Below, piece by piece: positions 34,678 through 42,981 of a stretch of DNA of 64,000 nt. Under the pieces are notes generated by a model. That model did not search any database. It was given only the letters and a program-made list of their open reading frames with translations, and was not told where the DNA came from. The stretch's first letter is position 1. Every line of letters starts with the position of its first letter. A program made the position numbers and the translations under genes. The stretch comes from Raskinella chloraquaticus (SeqCode) (lineage in GTDB: Bacteria > Pseudomonadota > Alphaproteobacteria > Rhizobiales > UBA4765): contig DEZK01000002.1 in NCBI GenBank assembly GCA_002365175.1, positions 170,328-234,327 on the forward strand, read 5' to 3'.

Positions 34678-35985
34678 TCATTCTCCCGACAAGGCGGCAA
34701 GGCGCAGGCGAAGCGAGCGCGCATGCGCCTCAAGTCCCTCGGCCTCGGCAAGCGCGACCGCTGCCGGTCCAAGGCTCGCTAGCGCCGATGGCGGGCAGCG
34801 TAGCAGCGAGGTGCGTTTCATGAAATCAAGAACGCCAAGCCCGGAGGAGAAGCGGGCGCTGCGGCTGGTGGGCAGTACATGATTGGAGCCGCCGATATAA
34901 TCGCCAACGGCCTCAGGCGTCATGGCGCCAAAGAAAATAGCACCCGCATGCCGAAGCCCGGGGCTGAGCCGCTCGGCAGTGGCGCCGATCAGTTCGAGGT
35001 GTTCAGCCGCGATCAGGTTGGCGAGCGGGATGGCATCGGCGATCTCGGCAACGACGATGATGGCGCCGAAATCACGCCAGGACGGAGCAGCGATGGCCTG
35101 GCGCGGCAGATCGGCGAGCTGGGCATCAACGGCTGCTTCCACTGCCGCAGCCAGCGGCGGGTGGTCGGTGATGAGGATGGCTTGCGCGCGCTCGTCATGC
35201 TCGGCCTGCGCCAGAAGATCAGCGGCAATCCAGGCGGGGTTGGCGCTGGCATCAGCAATCACCAGCACTTCCGAAGGCCCGGCCATCATGTCGATACCGA
35301 CATCACCGAAGACCTGTTTTTTAGCGCTCGCCACATAGGCATTGCCCGGGCCGACGATCTTGGCAACCGGTGCCAGCGACGCCGTCCCGTAGGCCAAAGC
35401 GGCGATCGCCTGCGCCCCGCCGATCGTCCACACCTCATCGATCCCCGCCAGGTGGGCGGCTGCCAGCACCAGCGGCGCTACCCTGCCGCCGGGCGCTGGT
35501 ACCGTCATCACCAGACGCTCGACGCCGGCTACTTTTGCGGGAATGGCGTTCATCAACACCGAGGAGGGATAGGCGGCGGTCCCGCCCGGGACATAGAGCC
35601 CGGCCGCATCAACCGGGCGCCAGCGCCAGCCAAGCTCGACGCCCAGCGCGTCCGTGAACTCGTGGTCGAGCGGCTTCTGCTGCTCGTGATAGGCGCGAAT
35701 ACGGCGGGCGGCGAGTTCGAGGGCAGCAAATGTCGCCGCCGGCACGCCAGCAGCTGATGCCGCCAGCGTTGCCGCAGGGACGCGCAGCTGCGCCATTGTG
35801 CTTGCGCTCGCGCCGTCGAAACGGGCGCTGTAGGCAAGCACAGCCGCATCGCCCTTATGCCTGACGGCGGCGATGATCTCGGCAACCACCGCATCCACGG
35901 ATGCCTTGTCCTCGCGCCGCCCTTCAAGGAAGGTGGCGAAGCTGGCTGCAAAATCAGCTGTCGCGGCGTTCAACCTCACCGGCAT
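34678..35985 (-). CDS. hisD: Histidinol dehydrogenase
   Basis: The 435-residue enzyme oxidises histidinol to histidine in two NAD-dependent steps. It starts at ATG 35985 (MPVRLNAATADF), whose first base is the last base of the DUF2948 stop. Key segments are GLYVPGGTAAYPSSVLMNAIPA, the NAD region VAKIVGPGNAYVASAKKQVFG, MMAGPSEVLVIADASANP, the zinc region QAEHDERAQAILIT and the C-terminal NHVLPTSRSARFSSGLGVLDFMKR. No other his gene is in the window. Confidence 0.98.
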   Translation of the reverse strand: MPVRLNAATADFAASFATFLEGRREDKASVDAVVAEIIAAVRHKGDAAVLAYSARFDGASASTMAQLRVPAATLAASAAGVPAATFAALELAARRIRAYHEQQKPLDHEFTDALGVELGWRWRPVDAAGLYVPGGTAAYPSSVLMNAIPAKVAGVERLVMTVPAPGGRVAPLVLAAAHLAGIDEVWTIGGAQAIAALAYGTASLAPVAKIVGPGNAYVASAKKQVFGDVGIDMMAGPSEVLVIADASANPAWIAADLLAQAEHDERAQAILITDHPPLAAAVEAAVDAQLADLPRQAIAAPSWRDFGAIIVVAEIADAIPLANLIAAEHLELIGATAERLSPGLRHAGAIFFGAMTPEAVGDYIGGSNHVLPTSRSARFSSGLGVLDFMKRTSLLRCPPSALASLGPAAVALAEAEGLEAHARSLRLRLAALSGE

Positions 35986-36419
35986 CAGGCATCTGCTCCG
36001 GCAGGCGCGGCTTTTCCCATATCGCTGCACGCAGCCTCAAGGCATTCCACATCGAGACGCACATCGCGATCTCCCGTAAGCAGGATGGTGACCTGTCCGG
36101 CCGGGCGATCCGACGCGGTGAACGCGATCGCCACAATGTCAAGCCTGTCCTGGGGCCGCGAGCGGTCAATACCGCGCGTTGCCACCTTCAGCACGCGCTC
36201 GAAATGAATGCCTGTCATGCGGCGCTGCTGGCAGGGTTCACCACGCGCTGGCGCCTCGTTCATCGCCCAGGCGCTCGGCACACGCGAAGCGACCAGCGCA
36301 AAGCGTTTGTCCAGCGGCAGAAAGGCCAGATCGCCAACGGTGAGGGTCGCGCCCTGCAGATGGGCTGAAATGATCGCCAGATCTTCAGCGTCAAACGCCG
36401 CCAGTTTGAGACCATCCAT
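35985..36419 (-). CDS. DUF2948 family protein
   Basis: The 144-residue protein most likely starts at ATG 36419 (MDGLKLAAFDAEDLAIISAHLQ), which matches family N-termini and has AAGGCGGAG six bases upstream; ATG 36461 would add 14 residues. It contains ATLTVGDLAFLPLDKRFALVASR and an RRMTGIHFERVLKVATRG segment. DUF2948 proteins are small and uncharacterised and nearly always precede hisD in Rhizobiales. Here it is translationally coupled to hisD by a 1-bp overlap. Confidence 0.92.
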   Translation of the reverse strand: MDGLKLAAFDAEDLAIISAHLQGATLTVGDLAFLPLDKRFALVASRVPSAWAMNEAPARGEPCQQRRMTGIHFERVLKVATRGIDRSRPQDRLDIVAIAFTASDRPAGQVTILLTGDRDVRLDVECLEAACSDMGKAAPAGADA

Positions 36420-36512
36420 GGCCATCTCCGCCTTGTCGCCGGCGCCTGGGTTGGCGCGCATAAGATTGTCCTTGTGATCTAGTGACGTTAGGGCGATGGC
36501 GCAATCGGCATC

Positions 36513-37835
36513 TCAGCCAAGATGCAACAGGCGCAGGATCATGCCAAGCACCGCGACAATGCCAACGGTGGTCATGATGCCGCGATGAAGAACGAACAGG
36601 AGGATGACAGCCAGCAGCGCCAGAGCAGCGGCAGCTACGTCAAGGCTCGCCAGGTGCACCCAGAAATAGCGCACCACGCCGGCGTGTCCCTCGCCAACCT
36701 CACGAAACAGCACGTTGAGAGAGAACCATAGTGTGATGAAGGCGATGACGCCGACGACCGCAGCCGTGATCCCTGACAGGGCGCCGGCCAGATGTCGGTT
36801 GCGGCGCACATCCTCGACGAAGGGCGCGCCGGCGAATATCCACAGGAAGGATGGTGCAAACGTCACCCAGCTGGCCATCAATGCGCCAAGCGCTGCTCCG
36901 GCAAGTGGCGGCAAGGGCGCTGAGGCGCGCCAGACGCCCAGAAACGCAACGAACTGGTTGACGAGGATGGTTGGCCCCGGCGTTGTCTCCGCCAGGCCCA
37001 GCCCATCGATCATTTCGCGGGCGTCTACCCACCCTTTGTCGACACCCGCCTGCGCCAGATAGGCAAGCACCGCATAGGCGCCACCAAAGGTGACAACCGC
37101 GAGTTTCGAAAAAAAGAGGCCGATATCGACCAATACATGGTGGCTGCCGAGCAGAAGCGCGGCAAGAGCAACCGGCGCCCACCACGCGATCAGACAGACG
37201 AGCGCCGCCTGAAAGGCGCGCCGCGCCCGTCCGGGCGGGGCAGGATCAACCGCCATGGCGGGTGATACGGGCGCTGTCCGCGCCGCAATCAGCGCGCCGA
37301 TGACAGCAGCGCTCGCGATGATGAGCGGAAACGGCAGATCAAGCAGCAGGATGGCACCGAGCGCCGCACCGGCCAGCACATAATAAGGCCAGCTCTTGAG
37401 GCCGCGCCGGGCAATTTTGAGGAGGGCATGGACGACAATGGCCAGCACGGCGGCCTTGATGCCGAAGAAGAGACCGTCGATGACATCAAGGCCGCTCCCC
37501 AGCGCATAGAGGAACGACAGGGCGAGCATCATCACCGCGCCCGGCACGACAAAGAGAATGCCGGCGGCAAGCCCGCCGCGCACCCCGTGCATCAGCCAGC
37601 CGATATAGGTCGCAAGCTGCTGGGCTTCCGGGCCCGGCAGCAGCGTGCAGTAATTGAGGGCGTGGATGTAGCGCTCCTCATCGAGCCATTTTTTTTCCTC
37701 GACGATGATCTTGTGCATCATGGCGATCTGGCCGGCAGCTCCGCCAAAGGAGATGAAACCGATTTTCGTGAAGGTGGCGACAAGATCGCGAAAGCTCGGT
37801 TCTGCTGTCGTGCTGTTTGCCGAAAACGCATCCAT
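36513..37835 (-). CDS. chrA: Chromate efflux transporter ChrA, two-domain form
   Basis: The 440-residue membrane protein contains two homologous chromate-transporter halves. The first opens with FTKIGFISFGGAAGQIAMMHK and has YCTLLPGPEAQQLATYIGW; the second opens with SKLAVVTFGGAYAVLAYLAQ and has GLGLAETTPGPTILVNQFVAF. ChrA exports chromate using the proton-motive force. Its start overlaps the last base of the upstream rhodanese-ChrB stop, so the two are co-translated. The pair lies between murA and DUF2948, genes that are neighbours in many Rhizobiales. Confidence 0.96.
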   Translation of the reverse strand: MDAFSANSTTAEPSFRDLVATFTKIGFISFGGAAGQIAMMHKIIVEEKKWLDEERYIHALNYCTLLPGPEAQQLATYIGWLMHGVRGGLAAGILFVVPGAVMMLALSFLYALGSGLDVIDGLFFGIKAAVLAIVVHALLKIARRGLKSWPYYVLAGAALGAILLLDLPFPLIIASAAVIGALIAARTAPVSPAMAVDPAPPGRARRAFQAALVCLIAWWAPVALAALLLGSHHVLVDIGLFFSKLAVVTFGGAYAVLAYLAQAGVDKGWVDAREMIDGLGLAETTPGPTILVNQFVAFLGVWRASAPLPPLAGAALGALMASWVTFAPSFLWIFAGAPFVEDVRRNRHLAGALSGITAAVVGVIAFITLWFSLNVLFREVGEGHAGVVRYFWVHLASLDVAAAALALLAVILLFVLHRGIMTTVGIVAVLGMILRLLHLG

Positions 37836-38671
37836 TATACGCGCCCTCCCGCCTTCGGTGGCCAGTTATGCGGTTCTTCAGCGGCAAAGCGTAGATAAGC
37901 GTAAAGCCCGTCATAGAGGTGAAAGCCGCGCTCCAGCATGACGCGATCATCTCCTTCGAGTGCCGACAGGCCAAGCGAGATTGACAAAAGTCCACCAGCC
38001 TCGCGCGCAAGATCAAGATTGGCTGTGTCAGCTCCACGCACGATCTCGGCAAGTCGCCGCAACGCGGCGTCTGCGACATCGTAGCGATCAAGAAGCGTAT
38101 CAAACGAGCAGCGTGGACCGTCATGGGTCACCGCAGCCCCTTCGACATCGAAGGCGATGGCGTGCATGTCCTCGGCGATCGCCAGAACATAAGCGCCTTC
38201 AACAAAGAGGAACCGGGCATTTGGATCGACGAAGCGGCGGATGAACCATGGGCAGGCGACGCGGTCGATCTTGGGGCGACGGCGCGTCACCCATAAAGTG
38301 CCGGCGCCGTATCGTGCTTCAGCGTCGGGTGCGCGCGCAATCAGGACACCGCCGGCCGACTCCCAGGCATCGATGCCGCCTTCGAGCCAGGCCGCCTGAT
38401 AGCCCTGGCTGCGCAACAGGCTCGCCGCCATCTGGCTGACATGGTGCCCGTGGACGCAGTAACAGACGATACCTCTGGAAACATCGCCGGTGAGCGCTGC
38501 CGCAGGATCGCTGTGCAATGCGCGCCGTGCCGCCGGAAGCACCCAGCGGGAAGCATTGAATGCGCTCTCGCGTCGGACATCAAGGATGAGTGGCGCCTTG
38601 TCGCTGCCGAGGATATTCGACAGGGCAGACGCCGAAAGGGAGTCGGAGTTGAACGTGTCATTGCCAAGCAT
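37835..38671 (-). CDS. Rhodanese / chromate resistance protein ChrB fusion
   Basis: The 278-residue protein starts at ATG 38671 (MLGNDTFNSDSL); longer frames upstream are non-coding. Residues 15-115 are a rhodanese-like domain with the active-site loop CVHGHHVSQMA after Cys72, in place of the more usual CxxGxR. Residues 125-278 are the ChrB C-terminal domain, recognised by RRRPKIDRVACPWFIRRFVDPNARFLFV. ChrB-type proteins are chromate-responsive regulators or accessory proteins. Coupling to chrA supports a chromate or related oxyanion role. The rhodanese chemistry is not established. Confidence 0.9.
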   Translation of the reverse strand: MLGNDTFNSDSLSASALSNILGSDKAPLILDVRRESAFNASRWVLPAARRALHSDPAAALTGDVSRGIVCYCVHGHHVSQMAASLLRSQGYQAAWLEGGIDAWESAGGVLIARAPDAEARYGAGTLWVTRRRPKIDRVACPWFIRRFVDPNARFLFVEGAYVLAIAEDMHAIAFDVEGAAVTHDGPRCSFDTLLDRYDVADAALRRLAEIVRGADTANLDLAREAGGLLSISLGLSALEGDDRVMLERGFHLYDGLYAYLRFAAEEPHNWPPKAGGRV

Positions 38672-38792
38672 GGCGCTGGCCTCCCATGATGGGACCAGCG
38701 GTGCTTGGAGCCGGGGGCTCTTGAAAGGCCGGGAGACCGCATCGCCCCGACGTCTGCTGCAATAGCGGCCAACCAGCCAGTTGGCAAGCCGA

Positions 38793-40088
38793 CTATGAAC
38801 TGCTCGCCAGCCGCTCGATCTGCGCCCCGCAACGTCCAAGCTTGTCCTCGATGCGCTCAAAGCCGCGATCAAGATGATAGATCCGGTTGACCGTTGTTGT
38901 ACCTTCAGCCGCAAGGCCGGCAATGACGAGCGACACGGACGCACGCAGATCGGTTGCCATCACCGGCGCACCCTTCAGCCGCTCGGTTCCGGTGACATGC
39001 GCCACGTCGCCGTCAAGGGTGATACGCGCACCCAGCCGCGCCAGCTCCTGCACATGCATGAAGCGATTTTCGAAGATGGTCTCGCGGATGCGTGAAACGC
39101 CCTTCGCCCGGGTCATGAGCGCCATAAACTGCGCCTGCAAATCGGTCGGGAAACCGGGGAACGGCTCAGTCGTGATATCGGCCGCCGCGATGCCATGGCC
39201 GTTGCGCATGACCCGGATCCCCTCATTGCTTTCGATCATCTCGACGCCGGTTTGGCGCAGCACCGCGATCGGCTCCTGGAGCGTGTCAGCCCGTGCGCCT
39301 TCAAGCAACACATCGCCCCCAGTCATCGCCACCGCCATCGCATACGTGCCTGTCTCGATGCGGTCCGGCAGAACCGGATGGCGGGCAGCACCAAGCGAGG
39401 TGACACCCTTGATGCGGATCTGCGGCGTGCCGGCGCCTTCGATGCGCGCGCCCATGGCAGTCAGGCATCGGGCGAGATCGACCACTTCCGGCTCCGCCGC
39501 CGCATTGTTGATCACCGTATCGCCGTGCGCCAGACTGGCCGCCATCATCAGCACATGGGTGGCGCCGACCGAGACACGCGGCAGATGGATCGTGCCGCCC
39601 CTCAGTCCCTTCGGCGCTTCGGCAACCACGTAGCCGCTGTCAAGATCAATATCCGCCCCCAGCGCCTTGAGACCGTCGAGGAAGAAATCGACCGGACGCG
39701 TGCCAATGGCGCAGCCGCCTGGCAGCGATACCCGCGCCGCGCCCATGCGGGCAAGAAGCGGACCAATCACCCAGAAGCTCGCGCGCATTCGCGACACCAG
39801 ATCGTAAGGGGCGGTCGTATCAACAATGACGGGCGCGGCCAGCCGCACCGTCTCGCCGCTGAAATCAGCCTGACCCGAGCGTTTGCCGCTGACCGTGACG
39901 TCGACGCCATGATTGCCCAGAATGCGCTTCAGCAGCGCCACATCCGCCAGCCGCGGCACGTTGTCGAGCACCAGCTCCTCAGCTGTCAGCAGGCTTGCAA
40001 TCATCAGCGGCAACGCGGCATTCTTGGCCCCGGAAATGGCGATACGCCCGTTCAGGCGCTCGCCGCCGGTGATCCTGATGCTTTCCAT
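38793..40088 (-). CDS. murA: UDP-N-acetylglucosamine 1-carboxyvinyltransferase
   Basis: The 431-residue cytoplasmic enzyme transfers enolpyruvate to UDP-GlcNAc in the first committed step of peptidoglycan synthesis. It starts at ATG 40088 (MESIRITGG). The catalytic Cys126 is in LPGGCAIGTRPVD, the residue attacked by fosfomycin, so sensitivity is expected. AISGAKNAALPLM near the N-terminus and FPTDLQAQFMALM are also canonical. It follows a small basic protein by 4 bp; the chromate genes lie downstream after a 121-bp gap. Confidence 0.98.
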   Translation of the reverse strand: MESIRITGGERLNGRIAISGAKNAALPLMIASLLTAEELVLDNVPRLADVALLKRILGNHGVDVTVSGKRSGQADFSGETVRLAAPVIVDTTAPYDLVSRMRASFWVIGPLLARMGAARVSLPGGCAIGTRPVDFFLDGLKALGADIDLDSGYVVAEAPKGLRGGTIHLPRVSVGATHVLMMAASLAHGDTVINNAAAEPEVVDLARCLTAMGARIEGAGTPQIRIKGVTSLGAARHPVLPDRIETGTYAMAVAMTGGDVLLEGARADTLQEPIAVLRQTGVEMIESNEGIRVMRNGHGIAAADITTEPFPGFPTDLQAQFMALMTRAKGVSRIRETIFENRFMHVQELARLGARITLDGDVAHVTGTERLKGAPVMATDLRASVSLVIAGLAAEGTTTVNRIYHLDRGFERIEDKLGRCGAQIERLASSS

Positions 40089-40092
40089 GGCG

Positions 40093-40311
40093 TTATCCTT
40101 CGTTAGCTTGTGATACGGGCGCCGTTGTCTCTGGTGCGTTGGCCGCATCAGTGCCTTGCGTGACGCTTGTGTCGGATTCGCGGCGCGCGCGCGACTGCGC
40201 CTTGCGGCGGAAAAGATTGGCGCGTAACGCCGCCGCCTGGCGTTCGGCGCGACGACGTTGTGCGACCTCGCCGCGCGTCAGCTCCTCCGCATTGTCACCG
40301 TCGCTTGCCAT
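40093..40311 (-). CDS. Small basic hypothetical protein upstream of murA
   Basis: A 72-residue protein starting MASDGDNAEELTRGE is highly charged: a helical segment with RRRAERQAAALRANLFRRKAQSRARR (about residues 18-45) and a Ser/Thr/Ala-rich acidic tail. Small proteins of this LRANLxRRKAQ type occur just upstream of murA in many alphaproteobacteria, but none has an assigned function. The stop lies 4 bp from murA, so it is probably co-transcribed. It could bind nucleic acid or membranes; that is conjecture from charge. Confidence 0.75.
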   Translation of the reverse strand: MASDGDNAEELTRGEVAQRRRAERQAAALRANLFRRKAQSRARRESDTSVTQGTDAANAPETTAPVSQANEG

Positions 40312-40527
40312 AGGCGGCTTGTAGACAACTTGCCCCCGCTCGTTAAGCGAATTTGTACGCCCGGCAACAAGCACCCGCCATGCCGGCCCTGCTGCCTGAT
40401 CATCCGACGTTCAGTTTTGCCACCATAAATGAAAAGAAAAGTCTGATCATATGGGAATTTGGGTGTTGCGGACGCTCAACTCGGTCTATGCATCCAGGCT
40501 GTACGCGGGCGATAAATAGGTGGCGGC

Positions 40528-41457
40528 TTGACGGTCTATCTGCCCATTGCCGAACTGACGGTGAATTTGTTTCTCATCCTCGGCATCGGTACGGCGGTTG
40601 GGTTTATCTCCGGCCTCTTCGGGGTCGGAGGGGGATTTCTGTTGACCCCTTTGCTCATCTTCTCCGGGATTTCGCCGGCTGTTGTCGTGGCGTCCGAAGC
40701 CAGCCAGATCGCCGCAACCGCCTTTTCCGGCGCCCTTGCCTATGCCCGTCGCTCGCTGATCGATTATCGCCTGGGCGCTGTTCTGGTGTCGGGAGGCGTT
40801 GCCGGCTCCTTGCTGGGCGTCTGGCTGTTTTCCCTGCTGCGCCGCGTTGGGCAGCTCGATTTTGCCATTGGCATTGCCTACCTCATCCTGCTCGGTGGCA
40901 TCGGTATCCTCATGCTGAAGGAAGCGGTCGGGACGATGCGCGCCAAGCTGTCCGGCGCCCCCCCTCCAGCCTTGCGCAAGGGAGGCGACCATGGCTGGGC
41001 ACATGGCCTGCCCTTCAAGATGCGTTTCCACAAATCCAAGCTCTATATGAGCGTCCTGCCGATCATCGCCCTGGGCGCGGCGATCGGCATGATTGGCTCG
41101 GTGCTCGGGGTGGGCGGCGGTTTTCTCACCGTTCCAGCCCTGATCTACCTCTTCCGCGTGCCAACCACAGTCGCCATTGGCGTGTCCCTGTTCTACACCG
41201 TGATCACCATGTCGGCGGCGTCCCTGCTGCATGCAACCACCAATCTGACCGTCGACATCGTCCTCTCCCTTCTGCTGATGATCGGCGGCGTGGTCGGCGC
41301 GCAATATGGTGCCTCCGTTGGCCAGCAGATGAAGGGCGAGGAATTGCGAGCGCTGCTTGCTCTCCTCATCCTGGCGGTAGCCGGCCGCTTCTTCTACGAG
41401 TTCGTTGCTATTCCCGAGCGCCTCTATTCGATTTCTATCCCGGATGTCTGGTCATGA
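40528..41457 (+). CDS. TauE/SafE family sulfite (sulfonate) exporter
   Basis: The 309-residue membrane protein has two homologous halves, each beginning with the glycine-rich motif: GFISGLFGVGGGFLLTPLLI and IGMIGSVLGVGGGFLTVPALI. It has about eight helices and belongs to a family that moves sulfite, sulfoacetate or related organosulfur anions across the membrane. The start is TTG 40528 with GGTGG just upstream; no ATG fits. Its stop overlaps the ATG of the TIGR02186 gene, a conserved pair. Confidence 0.93.
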   Translation: MTVYLPIAELTVNLFLILGIGTAVGFISGLFGVGGGFLLTPLLIFSGISPAVVVASEASQIAATAFSGALAYARRSLIDYRLGAVLVSGGVAGSLLGVWLFSLLRRVGQLDFAIGIAYLILLGGIGILMLKEAVGTMRAKLSGAPPPALRKGGDHGWAHGLPFKMRFHKSKLYMSVLPIIALGAAIGMIGSVLGVGGGFLTVPALIYLFRVPTTVAIGVSLFYTVITMSAASLLHATTNLTVDIVLSLLLMIGGVVGAQYGASVGQQMKGEELRALLALLILAVAGRFFYEFVAIPERLYSISIPDVWS

Positions 41458-42242
41458 GCGTGCCCGGGCGGATGCTGCTGCTGGGCGTGCTGCTTGCCAA
41501 CCTGTCCCTTGCTGGCCTCGCCTTGCCCGCCCGTGCCGAGAAGCTTGTCGTCGTCCTCGCGGCGGAGCGCATCGGCATCACGTCGAGTTTTTCAGGAACC
41601 CAGGTAGTGGCGATCACCGTGGTTGAGCGCGATGGCCAGAGCATCTCGCGCAGCGGTGCCTATGATGCGGTGGCGCTGATCCGCGGCCCGGAACGCACGC
41701 AGGTGACGCGCAGAAAAGTGCGTTGGGCCGGCCTGTGGGTCAATGGCCCTTCACGCACCTATGTGGGTGCGCCGACCTATTTTGCCGCCATTGCCAATCG
41801 GCCCTTTGCCGATATTGCGGGCGATGATCTGCGGGCCGAGCATAACATCGGCCTCGATTTTCTCAGGCTGTCGACACGCGGGCGGCTGCCGGGTGATGTG
41901 GACGACAAGGCGTTCCGCGACGCGTTCGTTGCGGCAAAACGCACGGACGGGCTTTATGTCGAGAGCGATCGGGGTGTCACCTTCATCAATGACACGGTGT
42001 TGCGCGCCAGTTTTCCGCTGCCGGCGAACACTCCTGTCGGTTCTTACAAAATCGACGTGTTGCTCTTGTCACAGGGCGCGATAGTGGCGCGCGGCGAGGC
42101 CTCCATTGACCTCGTCAAGGAAGGGTTCGAGGCCTCCGTTTTCCGCGCCTCTCGCGAGCAACCGCTGCTATACGGGCTGGCATCGGTTGTGCTGGCGATT
42201 GCCATGGGCTGGATGGCCGGTATCGTCTTCCGGCGCAATTGA
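41454..42242 (+). CDS. TIGR02186 family membrane-anchored protein
   Basis: The 262-residue protein starts at ATG 41454 inside the TauE stop (ATGA). A signal peptide (residues 1-28, ending ARAEKL) precedes a periplasmic domain with VAITVVERDGQ, the YDAVALIRGPERTQVTRRKVRWAGLWVN region and SFPLPANTPVGSYKIDVLLL, and a C-terminal transmembrane helix (about 240-258). TIGR02186 proteins almost always lie next to TauE/SafE exporters in alphaproteobacteria, so a role as its periplasmic partner is inferred. The reaction is unknown. Confidence 0.93.
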   Translation: MSVPGRMLLLGVLLANLSLAGLALPARAEKLVVVLAAERIGITSSFSGTQVVAITVVERDGQSISRSGAYDAVALIRGPERTQVTRRKVRWAGLWVNGPSRTYVGAPTYFAAIANRPFADIAGDDLRAEHNIGLDFLRLSTRGRLPGDVDDKAFRDAFVAAKRTDGLYVESDRGVTFINDTVLRASFPLPANTPVGSYKIDVLLLSQGAIVARGEASIDLVKEGFEASVFRASREQPLLYGLASVVLAIAMGWMAGIVFRRN

Positions 42243-42252
42243 AGTTGAGAGG

Positions 42253-42981
42253 CTAGCTGGCCACGGCCCGGCGCGTGCGCCCGAGCGCGACCGGATAGAT
42301 GCTGCCGCCATCGAGCATATAGGCGATCAGTTTTTTCTCGTCGAACAGCCCGGAAAAGGCCTTGTGCCCGAGATCAAGCCCGCCGGCATAGGCGCCGAGC
42401 GCCGGCAGGACAGCGCGACGGCCATCACTCGCAACGCAGCGCCGTTTCAGCGTACCGGCACGCGTACGCAGGCGGGCGGCGGGATGGAGATGACCGGCAA
42501 TCTCGAAGACCGCGCGCCCCGCCATCGGCTCATGGCGCAGTGTGATAGGCCCGAGGGCTGACTGGGTAACGAAATCCCCGCCAACCCCGGCGGGCGGCTG
42601 CGGGTCGTGATTGCCGGACACCCACAGCCAGTCACGGCCTGATTGCAGGTGGGCAAGCTGGCGCCGCTCCTCATCGCCAAGCCGGCTCGCGCCCTCGCCA
42701 TCGTGAAAACTGTCGCCGAGGCAGACAACGCGCCTGGGCATGAGGCGTGTGATCATGCGAGCCAGAACCGCCAGCGTCGCTCCGCTGTCATAGGGCGGCA
42801 CGAGGCGTCCGTGGCGCGCCAGTGATGAGCCTTTCTCGAGATGGAGATCGGCAACGATCAGCGAGGCTTCGGCAACATCAAACAGCCCGCCTTCCGCCAC
42901 CACCAGGAACGAGCGCCCGGCAAGCATCGCTGGCAGGTCGCCTCCGGTGATTGCCTCTCGCAGCGGCGCAGGCGACGTCAC
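42253..42981 (-). CDS. pdeM: Ligase-associated DNA damage response endonuclease PdeM
   Basis: The 242-residue metallophosphoesterase carries every canonical metal motif: IVADLHLEKGSS, CLGDSFHDGEG, WVSGNHDPQP, ITLRHEP and IAGHLHPAAR. PdeM proteins are linked genetically to an ATP-dependent DNA ligase, an exonuclease and the Lhr-type helicase in a DNA repair module. Here the start overlaps the helicase stop by 4 bp. The companion ligase and exonuclease genes are not in this window. Confidence 0.95.
   Translation of the reverse strand: MTSPAPLREAITGGDLPAMLAGRSFLVVAEGGLFDVAEASLIVADLHLEKGSSLARHGRLVPPYDSGATLAVLARMITRLMPRRVVCLGDSFHDGEGASRLGDEERRQLAHLQSGRDWLWVSGNHDPQPPAGVGGDFVTQSALGPITLRHEPMAGRAVFEIAGHLHPAARLRTRAGTLKRRCVASDGRRAVLPALGAYAGGLDLGHKAFSGLFDEKKLIAYMLDGGSIYPVALGRTRRAVAS

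Noticed and set aside
40353..41453. N-terminal extension of the TIGR02186 gene by about 367 codons
   Set aside because: The extension runs through the TauE gene in another frame. The ATG at 41454 begins a clean signal peptide.
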